Positions 1-5,979 of a stretch of 5,979 nucleotides of DNA are shown here, piece by piece (within the stretch, counting starts at the first letter, position 1; the number at the start of each line of letters is the position of its first letter). This stretch comes from Acidobacteriaceae bacterium (GTDB lineage Bacteria; Acidobacteriota; Terriglobia; Terriglobales; Acidobacteriaceae). Under the pieces are notes generated by a model. That model made no database searches, was not told the DNA's origin, and saw only the letters and a list, made by a program, of their open reading frames with translations. Position numbers and translations under genes: made by a program. The DNA lies in contig JASIJX010000360.1 of the NCBI GenBank assembly GCA_030049955.1, positions 1 through 5,979 on the forward strand, written 5' to 3'.

Positions 1-510
1 TGTTTTTAAGCCGCTGACGATCTCTACCAGCGGCATGAGAGGCGCGGGGTTGAAAAAGTGCATGCCCGCAAGTTGTTGCGGCCGTTCGAGCGCTGCAGCA
101 GTAGCGGTTACCGAAAGCGAAGAAGTATTCGTAGCTAGCAGTGTTTCGCTGGTTGCGATGTTAGATATCTCGCGAAATAAAGCACGCTTGGCTTCCAACT
201 CCTCAACAATCGCTTCAATAATCAGTGCGCAGCCACGCAGCGCTTCAAGAGATTCAACGACCTTCACCCGCCCAATAACAGCGCTGCATGCAGCAGAGGA
301 CAACCTGCCTTGGCCCTCTAACTTCTCCACGGCATGCGCGATCCGTTCGGCCGCAACCTTTGCCGCGCCGACCCGTGTGTCGAACAGACGCACTGAGTGA
401 CCCGCCGTCGCCGCCACCTGCGCAATCCCGGCGCCCATGGCGCCTGCGCCGACGACGCCGACAATGGCCTCGGGCGACAACGCTGCGGAGATGTGTGCCT
501 CAGCGGCCAT
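1..510 (-). CDS. paaH: PaaH, 3-hydroxyadipyl-CoA dehydrogenase (5' part only)
   Basis: The first 170 codons of a 3-hydroxyacyl-CoA dehydrogenase that runs off the left edge with no stop. It would oxidise 3-hydroxyadipyl-CoA to 3-oxoadipyl-CoA with NAD+, just before the final thiolase step. The Rossmann fold opens with VGVVGAGAMGAGIAQ, the dinucleotide glycines being G21, G23 and G26, and D44 at the end of the second strand is placed to bind the NAD ribose. Later come ATNTSSLSVT (126-135, S130 at the catalytic serine position) and GMHFFNPAP (149-157) with H151. E163 lies 12 residues further on, the spacing known for the catalytic His-Glu pair of this family. The ATG at 508-510 overlaps paaG by 11 nt and has GGAG 4 nt upstream. 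The paa context makes PaaH the best name; a FadB-type homologue is the alternative. Confidence 0.93.
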   Translation of the reverse strand, partial: MAAEAHISAALSPEAIVGVVGAGAMGAGIAQVAATAGHSVRLFDTRVGAAKVAAERIAHAVEKLEGQGRLSSAACSAVIGRVKVVESLEALRGCALIIEAIVEELEAKRALFREISNIATSETLLATNTSSLSVTATAAALERPQQLAGMHFFNPAPLMPLVEIVSGLKT

Positions 511-1306
511 GGAACTCCGGCGTGCGCTTGCCCAGGAAAGCATCCACGCCCTCCCGGTAATCGCGCGTGTTGCCAAGCTCTCGCATCAGATCGCGTTCGC
601 GCATCAATTGCTCCTCGAGCGTGGAATCCGCGCTCGCGTAGATGGCCTGCTTAATACGCGCCAGGCCCAGCGTCGGAGCCATGGCAAGCTGCATAAGATG
701 TGCTTCAACCTGAGCTTCGAAATCTTCGTCAGCGACACACTTCCAAATCAGTCCCCAATCGGCCGCCTGCCGCGCAGAAACCCTTTCGCCGAGCATCGCA
801 AGTCCCATCGCCCGCGCCGTACCCACCAGCCGCGGCAGAAAATACGTTCCACCGGTGTCGGGTACGAGGCTCAGTTTGCAAAAAGGCTGAAGAAATGCCG
901 CTGATTCCTTTGCGATGACCAGGTCGCAGGCCAGCGCAAGATTTGCGCCCGCTCCAGCCGCAATGCCATTTACGGCGCAGATCACTGGCAGCGGCAGTGT
1001 GCGCAGAGCGCGGACGAGCGGCGCGTAATCGCGTTCGACAGTCTTGCCCAGGTCTTGCGTGCCCAGATCCGGCGCCGCGCCGTTTGCAGGAACGGTGCAG
1101 TCGGCAAGGTCCTGCCCGGCGCAAAATCCGCGCCCTGCACCGCTAATGAGAAGCACGCGAACGTCCGGCTGAGCGCGGACAAACGACAGCGCATCGCGAA
1201 TCTCCGCATGCATGGCGGCTGTAAAGCTGTTGAGCTTTTGCGGCCGGTTGAGCGTAAGCCGCGCAATGCCGGATGCGAGCGTAAACCGGATGTTCTCGTA
1301 ATTCAC
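500..1306 (-). CDS. paaG: PaaG, 1,2-epoxyphenylacetyl-CoA isomerase (crotonase family)
   Basis: A 268-residue enoyl-CoA hydratase/isomerase-fold protein. PaaG converts the ring epoxide to oxepin-CoA and also shifts a double bond later in the pathway. Seen in the sequence: LTLNRPQKLNSF at 18-29; the CoA and oxyanion-hole segments GRGFCAGQDL (58-67) and NGIAAGAGANLAL (113-125); the catalytic-position aspartate D150 in LVPDTGGT; and the C-terminal DYREGVDAFLGKRTPEF. The APDLG segment and the REGVxAFLxKRxPxF ending favour PaaG over the related hydratase PaaF, which normally has a glutamate pair. The start is GTG (1304-1306) in a GTGA overlap with the paaZ stop, backed by a strong AAGGAG 7 nt upstream. 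The TGA at 500-502 lies inside the start of paaH. The call as PaaG rather than a general hydratase is strong, helped by the neighbours. Confidence 0.94.
   Translation of the reverse strand: MNYENIRFTLASGIARLTLNRPQKLNSFTAAMHAEIRDALSFVRAQPDVRVLLISGAGRGFCAGQDLADCTVPANGAAPDLGTQDLGKTVERDYAPLVRALRTLPLPVICAVNGIAAGAGANLALACDLVIAKESAAFLQPFCKLSLVPDTGGTYFLPRLVGTARAMGLAMLGERVSARQAADWGLIWKCVADEDFEAQVEAHLMQLAMAPTLGLARIKQAIYASADSTLEEQLMRERDLMRELGNTRDYREGVDAFLGKRTPEFHGR
515..518 (-). promoter_or_regulatory. Ribosome binding site of paaH
   Basis: On the minus strand GGAG sits only 4 nt before the ATG of paaH, inside the 3' end of paaG. The spacing is short, so translational coupling with paaG probably contributes. 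Confidence 0.45.
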
Positions 1307-3378
1307 GCCGCCACTCCTTCATCCGCGGCAACCGCAGTCGCTGTCATCTGTTGCTGCGGCCGCTTTTGCACCATCGTAAGCACGTCGTACTGCGCAACCA
1401 CTTTGTCGTCCTGGTTGGTCACCACCGTATCCCAGCGGACCTCGCCGTAATTCTCGGTCACGCGCGGGTTCTTCTGCTTGCAGGTAAGTGTCACGCGCAG
1501 GGTGTCGCCGGGGAACACAGGCGCCAGGAAGCGCAGGTTGTCGATGCCGTAGTTGGCGAGCACCGGGCCGGGAGCGGGATCAACAAACAGACCCGCGGCC
1601 AGCGAGAGAACAAAGTAGCCGTGTGCCACCCGCGCGCCGAAAAACGGATTGGCCTTCGCTGCTTCCTCGTTCATATGCGCATAAAATCTGTCGCCGGTAA
1701 AGTTCGCAAAGTGCTCGATGTCCTCGAGCGTTACGATGCGCGGTCCTGCAAATACGCAGTCGCCCAATTCGAGTTCCTCAAGATGTTTTCGGAATGGATG
1801 CACCTCCGCGTGGCGTTGGCTTCCGGTAATCCAGCGGCGGCTGATGCGGGTGAGCGTCTCCGGCGAGCCCTGCAGCGCAGTCCGCTGCAGATAGTGCATC
1901 ACGCCGCGAATTCCGCCCATCTCTTCGCCTCCGCCCGCGCGTCCCGGGCCTCCATGAACGAGAGCAGGCAACGGGGAGCCGTGGCCTGTAGACTCGCGCG
2001 CACAATCGCGGTTCACGATCAGCAGCCGCCCGTGGAACGTGGCTGCGCCGAAAACCAGCTCGCGGGCAAAATCGTTGTTAAAAGTGAACAGCGAACCCAC
2101 CAGGCTGCCTTCGCCCATCCTGATCAGGTCGATCGCATCCGCAGTCGAATCGTAGGGCATCAGCGTTGTTACCGGACCGAAGGCTTCGATACGATGCACA
2201 TCGAGATTCGAGTGTGGTTCAGCACAGTGCAGCAGGATTGGCGGCAGAAACGCGCCTTTACCAGCGTCGGCGCCGATTACGTCGAAGCCGTCCAGCGTGC
2301 CATACGCCATCTCCGCTCCGCGGCATAACTCATGCACGCGCGAGCGCACTTCTTCGCGCTGCGAAAGACTGGCAAGTGGACCCATCATTACGCCCTCGCA
2401 ATACGGATCGCCTACCACTACCTTCGCCAGCCGCTTCCGCAGCGCCTCAATAACATCGGGCATCAGTTCGCGCGGCGCAAAGGCGCGACGGATGGCCGTA
2501 CACTTCTGGCCTGCTTTAGCCGTCATCTCGCGCACAATCTCTTTCACAAACAGCTCGAATTCGGGTGAATCGGTTCCGGCATCGGAGCCGAGCAACGAGA
2601 AATTGAGCGAGTCGGCTTCCATCGTGAAGCGCACCGAGTTGCGCAGCACGGCCGGGTGCTGACGCAGCTTCTGCGCAGTCGAAGCCGAACCGGTGAATGT
2701 TACTGCGTCCTGGCACTGGAGATGATCGAACAGGTCTCCAACGCTGCCGCAGATTAACTGCAGCGATCCCTGCGGAAACAGGCCCGAAGCGATAATGTCG
2801 CGGAACATCCGCTCGGCCAGATAACAGGTCTGCGTTGCGGGCTTCACGATCGCGGGCACGCCGGCGAGCAGAGTCACCGAAATCTTTTCGAGCATGCCCC
2901 AGCACGGAAAATTAAACGCGTTGATGTGCACGGCCACGCCCTCGATCGGCGTGCAGATGTGCAGTCCAACGAAGGTGCCTTGCTTGGAGAGAATCTCCGT
3001 CGCTCCGTCCACGAGAAAGGTTTCATTCGGCAACTCGCGCCGGCCCTTGCTCGAATACGTAAAGAGCGTTCCAATGCCGCCTTCAATATCGATCCAGGAA
3101 TCGCTGCGCGTTGCACCTGTCGCCTTGGAGATTTCGTAGTAATCGTCCTTGCGTGCGAGTAAATGCTGTGCCAGCGCTTTCAGCTTCAACGCCCGTTCAT
3201 GAAATGTGAGTTTGCGCAGCGCGGGTCCACCGACGCGCCGGCCGTATGCGAGCATCGCGGCAAAGTCCAGCCCGCGGCTCGACACCCGCGCCACCGGCTC
3301 GCCGGTGATGGCGTGGCGAATCTCTTCGCCGTTTTCGCCCCTAAACCACTGTCCGAGAGCATAACTTTGCACGTCCAT
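1303..3378 (-). CDS. paaZ: PaaZ, bifunctional oxepin-CoA hydrolase / 3-oxo-5,6-dehydrosuberyl-CoA semialdehyde dehydrogenase
   Basis: A 691-residue fusion protein, near the roughly 680 typical of the family. The C-terminal MaoC-like hot-dog domain hydrolyses oxepin-CoA and opens the ring. The N-terminal aldehyde dehydrogenase domain then oxidises the reactive semialdehyde with NADP+. In the dehydrogenase part (about 1-515) I see AFNFPCWG at 154-161, FTGSA at 228-232, the general base in FTMEADS (E254) and the nucleophile in GQKCTAIRR (C293), plus STGHGSPLP at 463-471. In the hydratase part (about 525-675), GDRFYAHMN supplies the expected D563 and H568, followed by VAHGYFVLS. Both active sites look intact. 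The ATG at 3376-3378 has GGAG 8 nt upstream. The gene starts 14 nt after paaE and its TGA overlaps the paaG start by 4 nt. The last 20 or so residues, rich in Gln and Ala, look like an unconserved tail. Confidence 0.97.
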   Translation of the reverse strand: MDVQSYALGQWFRGENGEEIRHAITGEPVARVSSRGLDFAAMLAYGRRVGGPALRKLTFHERALKLKALAQHLLARKDDYYEISKATGATRSDSWIDIEGGIGTLFTYSSKGRRELPNETFLVDGATEILSKQGTFVGLHICTPIEGVAVHINAFNFPCWGMLEKISVTLLAGVPAIVKPATQTCYLAERMFRDIIASGLFPQGSLQLICGSVGDLFDHLQCQDAVTFTGSASTAQKLRQHPAVLRNSVRFTMEADSLNFSLLGSDAGTDSPEFELFVKEIVREMTAKAGQKCTAIRRAFAPRELMPDVIEALRKRLAKVVVGDPYCEGVMMGPLASLSQREEVRSRVHELCRGAEMAYGTLDGFDVIGADAGKGAFLPPILLHCAEPHSNLDVHRIEAFGPVTTLMPYDSTADAIDLIRMGEGSLVGSLFTFNNDFARELVFGAATFHGRLLIVNRDCARESTGHGSPLPALVHGGPGRAGGGEEMGGIRGVMHYLQRTALQGSPETLTRISRRWITGSQRHAEVHPFRKHLEELELGDCVFAGPRIVTLEDIEHFANFTGDRFYAHMNEEAAKANPFFGARVAHGYFVLSLAAGLFVDPAPGPVLANYGIDNLRFLAPVFPGDTLRVTLTCKQKNPRVTENYGEVRWDTVVTNQDDKVVAQYDVLTMVQKRPQQQMTATAVAADEGVAA
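1314..1319 (-). promoter_or_regulatory. Ribosome binding site of paaG
   Basis: On the minus strand AAGGAG lies 7 nt before the GTG start of paaG, inside the last codons of paaZ. It is the best Shine-Dalgarno match in the window and decides the GTG start at 1304-1306. Confidence 0.75.
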
Positions 3379-3386
3379 AAGAACAT

Positions 3387-3390
3387 CTCC
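3387..3390 (-). promoter_or_regulatory. Ribosome binding site of paaZ
   Basis: On the minus strand GGAG lies 8 nt before the ATG of paaZ, within the 14-nt gap after the paaE stop. It supports the chosen start and suggests PaaZ can be initiated independently of paaE translation. Confidence 0.65.
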
Positions 3391-3392
3391 GC

Positions 3393-4469
3393 TTAGCTTT
3401 CCTGGTCGTAATCGAGCACAAGTTCATCGCTGAGCGCGTAGCTTTGGCAGGGCAGAATAAAGCCGCGTGCTACTTCGTAATCTTCAAGTGCATAGTGGCA
3501 GTCCATCTCCACTTCGCCTCGTGTAAGCTTGCAGCGGCATGTGGAGCAGACACCGCCTTTGCACGAATAGGGAAGCTCAATGCCCTGGTCGAGCGCTGAA
3601 TCGAGAACCGTGCGCTGGCCGCGCGCAAAAGAAAACTCGCGGCGGCGGCCATCCTGGATCGCTGCGACTCTGCACTGCCTCGACTGTACTGCCGCTTCCG
3701 GCAACTGCCGGCGCGGCCCCGGTAGCAAACCGGCCGAGAACAATTCCATTTTGATGCGCGACTTGTCGACCTTGCGCGACCCGAGCGATTCGGAAACCTG
3801 CTCCATCATGCTGCGCGGACCGCAGATATAGGCCACGTCGATGGTCGAGGCGTCGATCCAGTGCGCAAAGAGCTGGTCGCACTTTTCGCGGTCGATGCGG
3901 CCGTTGAACAGGTCAATCTCCTGCTGTTCCCGGCTCAGGATGTAGACCAGGTTCAATCGTGTCATGTAGCGGTCTTTAAGATCGGCAAGCTCCTCTCGAA
4001 AGAGCACTGTCGAAGATGCGCGGTTTCCGTAAACCAGCGTGATGTGGCTACGCGGTTCGGCGGCCAGCGTCGTTTTTACGATCGAGAGCACTGGCGTAAT
4101 TCCGCTGCCTGCCGCAAATGCCACATGATGCCGCGCCGTCGCAGGCTCGAGCGGCACGTTAAAGTGCCCGGCTGGCTCCAGGCAGTCGATGGTCTGCCCC
4201 GGCTTCAAATGTTTGTGTGCCCAGGTCGAGAACAGACCCTCTGGCACGCGCTTGATGGCGATGCAAAGCGTATTCTCAAATGGTGCAGAGCAGATCGAGT
4301 AGGAGCGGCGAAGTTCCTCACCATTCACGTTCACGCGCAGTGTGAGGTGCTGGCCCTGCACGAACCGGAACGCATTGCGCAGCTCGGCTGGAACGTCGAA
4401 GGTGATAACCATCGCGTCCCGGGTCTCGCTTCGGCAGTTTGCGACGCGCAATGGATGAAACTTGCTCAT
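3393..4469 (-). CDS. paaE: PaaE, 1,2-phenylacetyl-CoA epoxidase reductase subunit
   Basis: A 358-residue ferredoxin-NADP reductase-type protein, matching the usual length of about 355. It passes electrons from NADPH through flavin and a [2Fe-2S] centre to the PaaA di-iron site. Domains in order: a flavin-binding barrel with RRSYS at 54-58; a nucleotide-binding domain with GSGITP at 121-126, YGNR at 147-150 and CGPRSMM at 216-222; and a C-terminal plant-type ferredoxin domain with ligands C303, C308, C311 and C341 in the C-x4-C-x2-C pattern. All key residues are present. I chose the ATG at 4467-4469 because MSKFHPLRVA aligns with known PaaE starts. An in-frame GTG at 4482-4484 would add five residues and overlap paaD. 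The ATG lies 5 nt after the repaired paaD stop and has no strong Shine-Dalgarno, which suggests coupling to paaD. Confidence 0.96.
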   Translation of the reverse strand: MSKFHPLRVANCRSETRDAMVITFDVPAELRNAFRFVQGQHLTLRVNVNGEELRRSYSICSAPFENTLCIAIKRVPEGLFSTWAHKHLKPGQTIDCLEPAGHFNVPLEPATARHHVAFAAGSGITPVLSIVKTTLAAEPRSHITLVYGNRASSTVLFREELADLKDRYMTRLNLVYILSREQQEIDLFNGRIDREKCDQLFAHWIDASTIDVAYICGPRSMMEQVSESLGSRKVDKSRIKMELFSAGLLPGPRRQLPEAAVQSRQCRVAAIQDGRRREFSFARGQRTVLDSALDQGIELPYSCKGGVCSTCRCKLTRGEVEMDCHYALEDYEVARGFILPCQSYALSDELVLDYDQES

Positions 4470-4474
4470 GGCCG

Positions 4475-5018
4475 TCAGTGACACTTGAAGTAATCAAAAG
4501 GCTCCAGGCATTCGTCGCAGCGGTAAAGCGCCTTGCAGAGCGTCGATCCGAACTGGCTGATCACCGGTGCGACGCGAGCCGCAGCGCGGGCAGGCAATCT
4601 GGGGCTGGTGCAATGTCTTGAGGGCGGGCAGCTCCGCAGTTGCATGCTGCGCAACTGCGCCCGCTGGTGGCGCAATGCCGAAGCTCCGCAGTTTCTCTTT
4701 TCCTTCTTCGGAAATCCAATCCGTCGTCCACGTGGGCGAAAGCCGAATCTGCATTTGTGCGCGCACTCCGTGCGCTTTAAGCTCATCGCAAATGCGGTGC
4801 TGGATTACGGAGGTCGCCGGGCATGCCGAGTATGTTGGCGTTACTGCTACAATGCACAGTTCAGGGTTCTCGCGGCTCCATGCCACGTCGCGCACGATTC
4901 CAAGATCGACGACTGAGACGACCGGAATCTCCGGATCAGCAACTTCGCGCAGCCACGACCAGATCTCTTCGATCGTAGGGCGTGTCGCGATGCAGCCGGC
5001 GCTAGTCGCGTTTACCAT
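4475..5018 (-). CDS. paaD: PaaD, phenylacetate pathway Fe-S/assembly protein, frame broken near 4565
   Basis: The N-terminal MIP18/DUF59-type domain carries DPEIPVVSVVDLGIV (28-42) and TPTYSACPAT (60-69), then the first half of a zinc ribbon, CPRC (C143, C146). After codon 151 (ACC, 4566-4568) this frame gives an unrelated tail and stops at 4494. In the +1 frame, from GTG at 4562-4564, the sequence reads VISQFGSTLCKALYRC and ends EPFDYFKCH with TGA at 4475-4477. That is the expected PaaD C-terminus, including the second cysteine pair. One extra base or two missing bases therefore split the gene; repaired, it encodes about 181 residues. PaaD is also called PaaJ in some annotations. It is needed in vivo for epoxidase activity and is thought to help mature the Fe-S centre of PaaE. 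The ATG at 5016-5018 overlaps the paaC stop. The family is certain; whether the break is real or a sequence error is unknown. Confidence 0.92.
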
Positions 5019-5776
5019 GCAGCCCCCGGGTGTTCACGATGCAGCACCTGCATCTCCGCAAGCAAATAGCCAAGGTGTTCGGTGTGCAAACCTTGTTTGC
5101 CGCCTTTGTGCATCCATGCGCTCTGCGGCGGCATGCACAACGTGGCGGCATCAAAGATCTGTCCGACATAACTGTGCCACTCATCGCCAAGCTCGGCGGG
5201 ATCGAAACCATGGCTGCTAGCAGCCATGGTGGCATCGATGGAATCTCGAGTAAGCAACTCGCCGGTAAAGGGCCAGAGCGCATCTGCCGCGCCTTGCATC
5301 AACCGGTGGCTTTCCTCAGTGCCGTCGCCCAGCCGCACGATAAGATCGGAGCTGCGGCGCAAGTGATATGCGGCCTCCTTGTGCGATTTCGCTGCAATCT
5401 CTGCGATGCTCGGGTCTTGAGAGCTTTCCAGCCTCGCCAGTGCAAGGTTGTGCCACACGTCGAAATAGAACTGGCGCATCAGCACCTCTGCATAATTGCC
5501 GTTTGGCTGCTCGGCGAGCAGAAAATTATGGAATTCGCGGTCCGTGCGCAGGTACGCGAGCGCGTCCTCGTCGCGCCCGGCCGCTTCCACTTCACCTGCG
5601 TATGTCAGCCAAAGGCGCGCCTGGCCCAGCAGATCCAGCGCAGTGTTGGCCAGCGCCATATCTTCCTCGAGCGCCGGTCCCTTGCCGCATAGCTCCGCCA
5701 GCCGCTGGCTGAGCACAAGGGTGGTGTCGCCAAAGCGCGTGAGGTATGCGAACCGAATTGCGGACTCGGGTTGCAT
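5012..5776 (-). CDS. paaC: PaaC, 1,2-phenylacetyl-CoA epoxidase structural subunit
   Basis: A 254-residue protein, close to the roughly 250 usual for PaaC. PaaC is a helical ferritin-like paralogue of the catalytic subunit PaaA. It pairs with PaaA in the epoxidase but is regarded as structural rather than catalytic. Recognisable blocks are LALANxxLDLLGQAR-like residues near 41-54, EQPNGNYAEVL at 89-99, KEAAYHLRRS at 133-142, and the C-terminal GGKQGLHTEHLG at 225-236 followed by LLAEMQ. I chose the ATG at 5774-5776 because the next residues align with the start of known PaaC proteins. The frame also stays open to a TTG at 5810-5812 (266 residues), just after an in-frame TGA. Neither start has a clear Shine-Dalgarno. 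The TAA stop overlaps the start of paaD by 7 nt, which suggests coupled translation. Confidence 0.95.
   Translation of the reverse strand: MQPESAIRFAYLTRFGDTTLVLSQRLAELCGKGPALEEDMALANTALDLLGQARLWLTYAGEVEAAGRDEDALAYLRTDREFHNFLLAEQPNGNYAEVLMRQFYFDVWHNLALARLESSQDPSIAEIAAKSHKEAAYHLRRSSDLIVRLGDGTEESHRLMQGAADALWPFTGELLTRDSIDATMAASSHGFDPAELGDEWHSYVGQIFDAATLCMPPQSAWMHKGGKQGLHTEHLGYLLAEMQVLHREHPGAAW
5207..5230. repeat. Perfect 24-bp palindrome inside paaC
   Basis: The two 12-base halves, ACCATGGCTGCT and AGCAGCCATGGT, are exact reverse complements with no spacer. The element lies in the paaC coding sequence and encodes T-M-A-A-S-S-H-G (residues 183-190), in a stretch that is poorly conserved between PaaC proteins. 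As RNA it could form a hairpin, though with no spacer the loop would have to open a few central pairs. No function is known to me. Confidence 0.8.
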
Positions 5777-5840
5777 AGCTGCAAAAACCGGCGCGGGCCT
5801 CTTCAAAGACAAGCGTCAAAGCCGAACATCGAGAAGACGA
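5777..5840 (-). other. paaB-paaC intergenic gap
   Basis: These 64 bases are the largest gap between genes in the window, if paaC starts at its ATG. I see no Shine-Dalgarno well placed for paaC, no convincing hairpin terminator and no promoter. If paaC starts at the TTG at 5810-5812, the gap shrinks to 28 bases. Confidence 0.5.
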
Positions 5841-5979
5841 TCAAATGTGTTTTACTTCCTCCGGCATTGGATAAAACGTAGGATGACGGTATACCTTGCT
5901 GCTTGCAGGCTCAAAGAGCGAGTCCTTCTCGAAAGGGCAGCTCGCCGCAATATCGGCTGAGCGCACGACCCATATGCTT
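5841..5979 (-). CDS. paaB: PaaB, 1,2-phenylacetyl-CoA epoxidase subunit B (3' end only)
   Basis: Only the last 45 codons and the TGA stop (5841-5843) are in the window; the gene starts beyond the right edge. The visible residues begin SIWVVRSADI and end with VYRHPTFYPMPEEVKHI. The SIWVV segment and the SKVYRHPTFY block are hallmarks of PaaB, a small protein of roughly 95 residues, so about half is present. From family knowledge, PaaB is a non-catalytic subunit that bridges PaaA-PaaC pairs in the cytoplasmic PaaABCE multicomponent oxygenase, which epoxidises the ring of phenylacetyl-CoA. Its place directly upstream of paaC on the same strand matches the usual paaABCDE order, so paaA is expected just beyond the edge. 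The family call is confident even from this fragment. Confidence 0.93.
   Translation of the reverse strand, partial: SIWVVRSADIAASCPFEKDSLFEPASSKVYRHPTFYPMPEEVKHI

Noticed and set aside
35..400. Plus-strand open frame of 121 codons at the left edge
   Set aside because: The minus strand here encodes the Rossmann domain of PaaH with all expected motifs, so the plus-strand frame is a shadow.
1870..1890. Inverted repeat CTGCAGCG / CGCTGCAG with a 5-base loop
   Set aside because: It sits inside paaZ in the conserved LQRTALQGSP stretch, where two Leu-Gln pairs create the repeat by codon choice. There is no U-tract and no gene end, so it is not a terminator.
1351..2328. A 325-codon open frame on the plus strand
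   Set aside because: It lies wholly antisense to paaZ, whose protein is conserved with intact active sites. The translation shows no family I recognise and is a by-product of GC-rich codon use.
3292..3307. Inverted repeat CACCGG / CCGGTG with a 4-base loop
   Set aside because: Short arms in GC-rich coding sequence of paaZ; expected by chance and away from any gene boundary.
4475..4786. A separate small gene of 103 codons on the minus strand
   Set aside because: Its last third is the displaced C-terminus of PaaD and its first part is out-of-frame PaaD sequence; it is explained by the frameshift and not by an independent gene.
5030..5692. A 220-codon plus-strand frame, with similar ones at 3861-4481 and 4567-5220
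   Set aside because: All are antisense to paaC, paaD or paaE, carry no recognisable motif and fit the usual shadow of high-GC genes.

Overview
The window holds a tightly packed run of phenylacetate catabolism (paa) genes, all on the minus strand. Read in the direction of transcription, from high to low coordinates, the order is paaB (3' end only), paaC, paaD, paaE, paaZ, paaG and paaH (5' part only). The pathway acts on phenylacetyl-CoA through an aerobic hybrid route: epoxidation of the CoA-activated ring, isomerisation to an oxepin, hydrolytic ring opening, then beta-oxidation-like steps. Genes fill essentially the whole window. No gene-free stretch exceeds about 65 bases, and I see no RNA gene, mobile element, CRISPR array, promoter or clear terminator.

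Region by region: 5841-5979 is the C-terminus of PaaB, and 5012-5776 is PaaC, both subunits of the ring 1,2-epoxidase. 4475-5018 is PaaD, a probable Fe-S/assembly factor, whose frame is broken near 4565. 3393-4469 is PaaE, the flavin and [2Fe-2S] reductase that feeds the epoxidase. 1303-3378 is PaaZ, a fusion of an aldehyde dehydrogenase and a MaoC-type hydratase that opens the oxepin ring and oxidises the semialdehyde. 500-1306 is PaaG, the epoxide-to-oxepin isomerase of the crotonase family. 1-510 is the N-terminal 170 residues of PaaH, the 3-hydroxyadipyl-CoA dehydrogenase. Neighbouring genes overlap or lie a few bases apart (paaC/paaD 7 nt overlap, paaZ/paaG 4 nt, paaG/paaH 11 nt), so one polycistronic, translationally coupled transcript is likely. 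Its promoter must lie beyond the high-coordinate end, upstream of paaA.

The organism is a bacterium with moderately high GC content (high fifties per cent by eye). The proteins are clearly of the bacterial paa type but diverge from the E. coli ones as I remember them. The phylum cannot be fixed from this window; a soil bacterium outside the Enterobacteria is a reasonable guess.

I found no new biological system. Three things deserve a second look: the frameshift in paaD, which separates the two halves of its zinc-ribbon cysteine set; the gene order, with paaZ sitting in line between paaE and paaG where paaF stands in E. coli; and a perfect 24-bp palindrome inside paaC.
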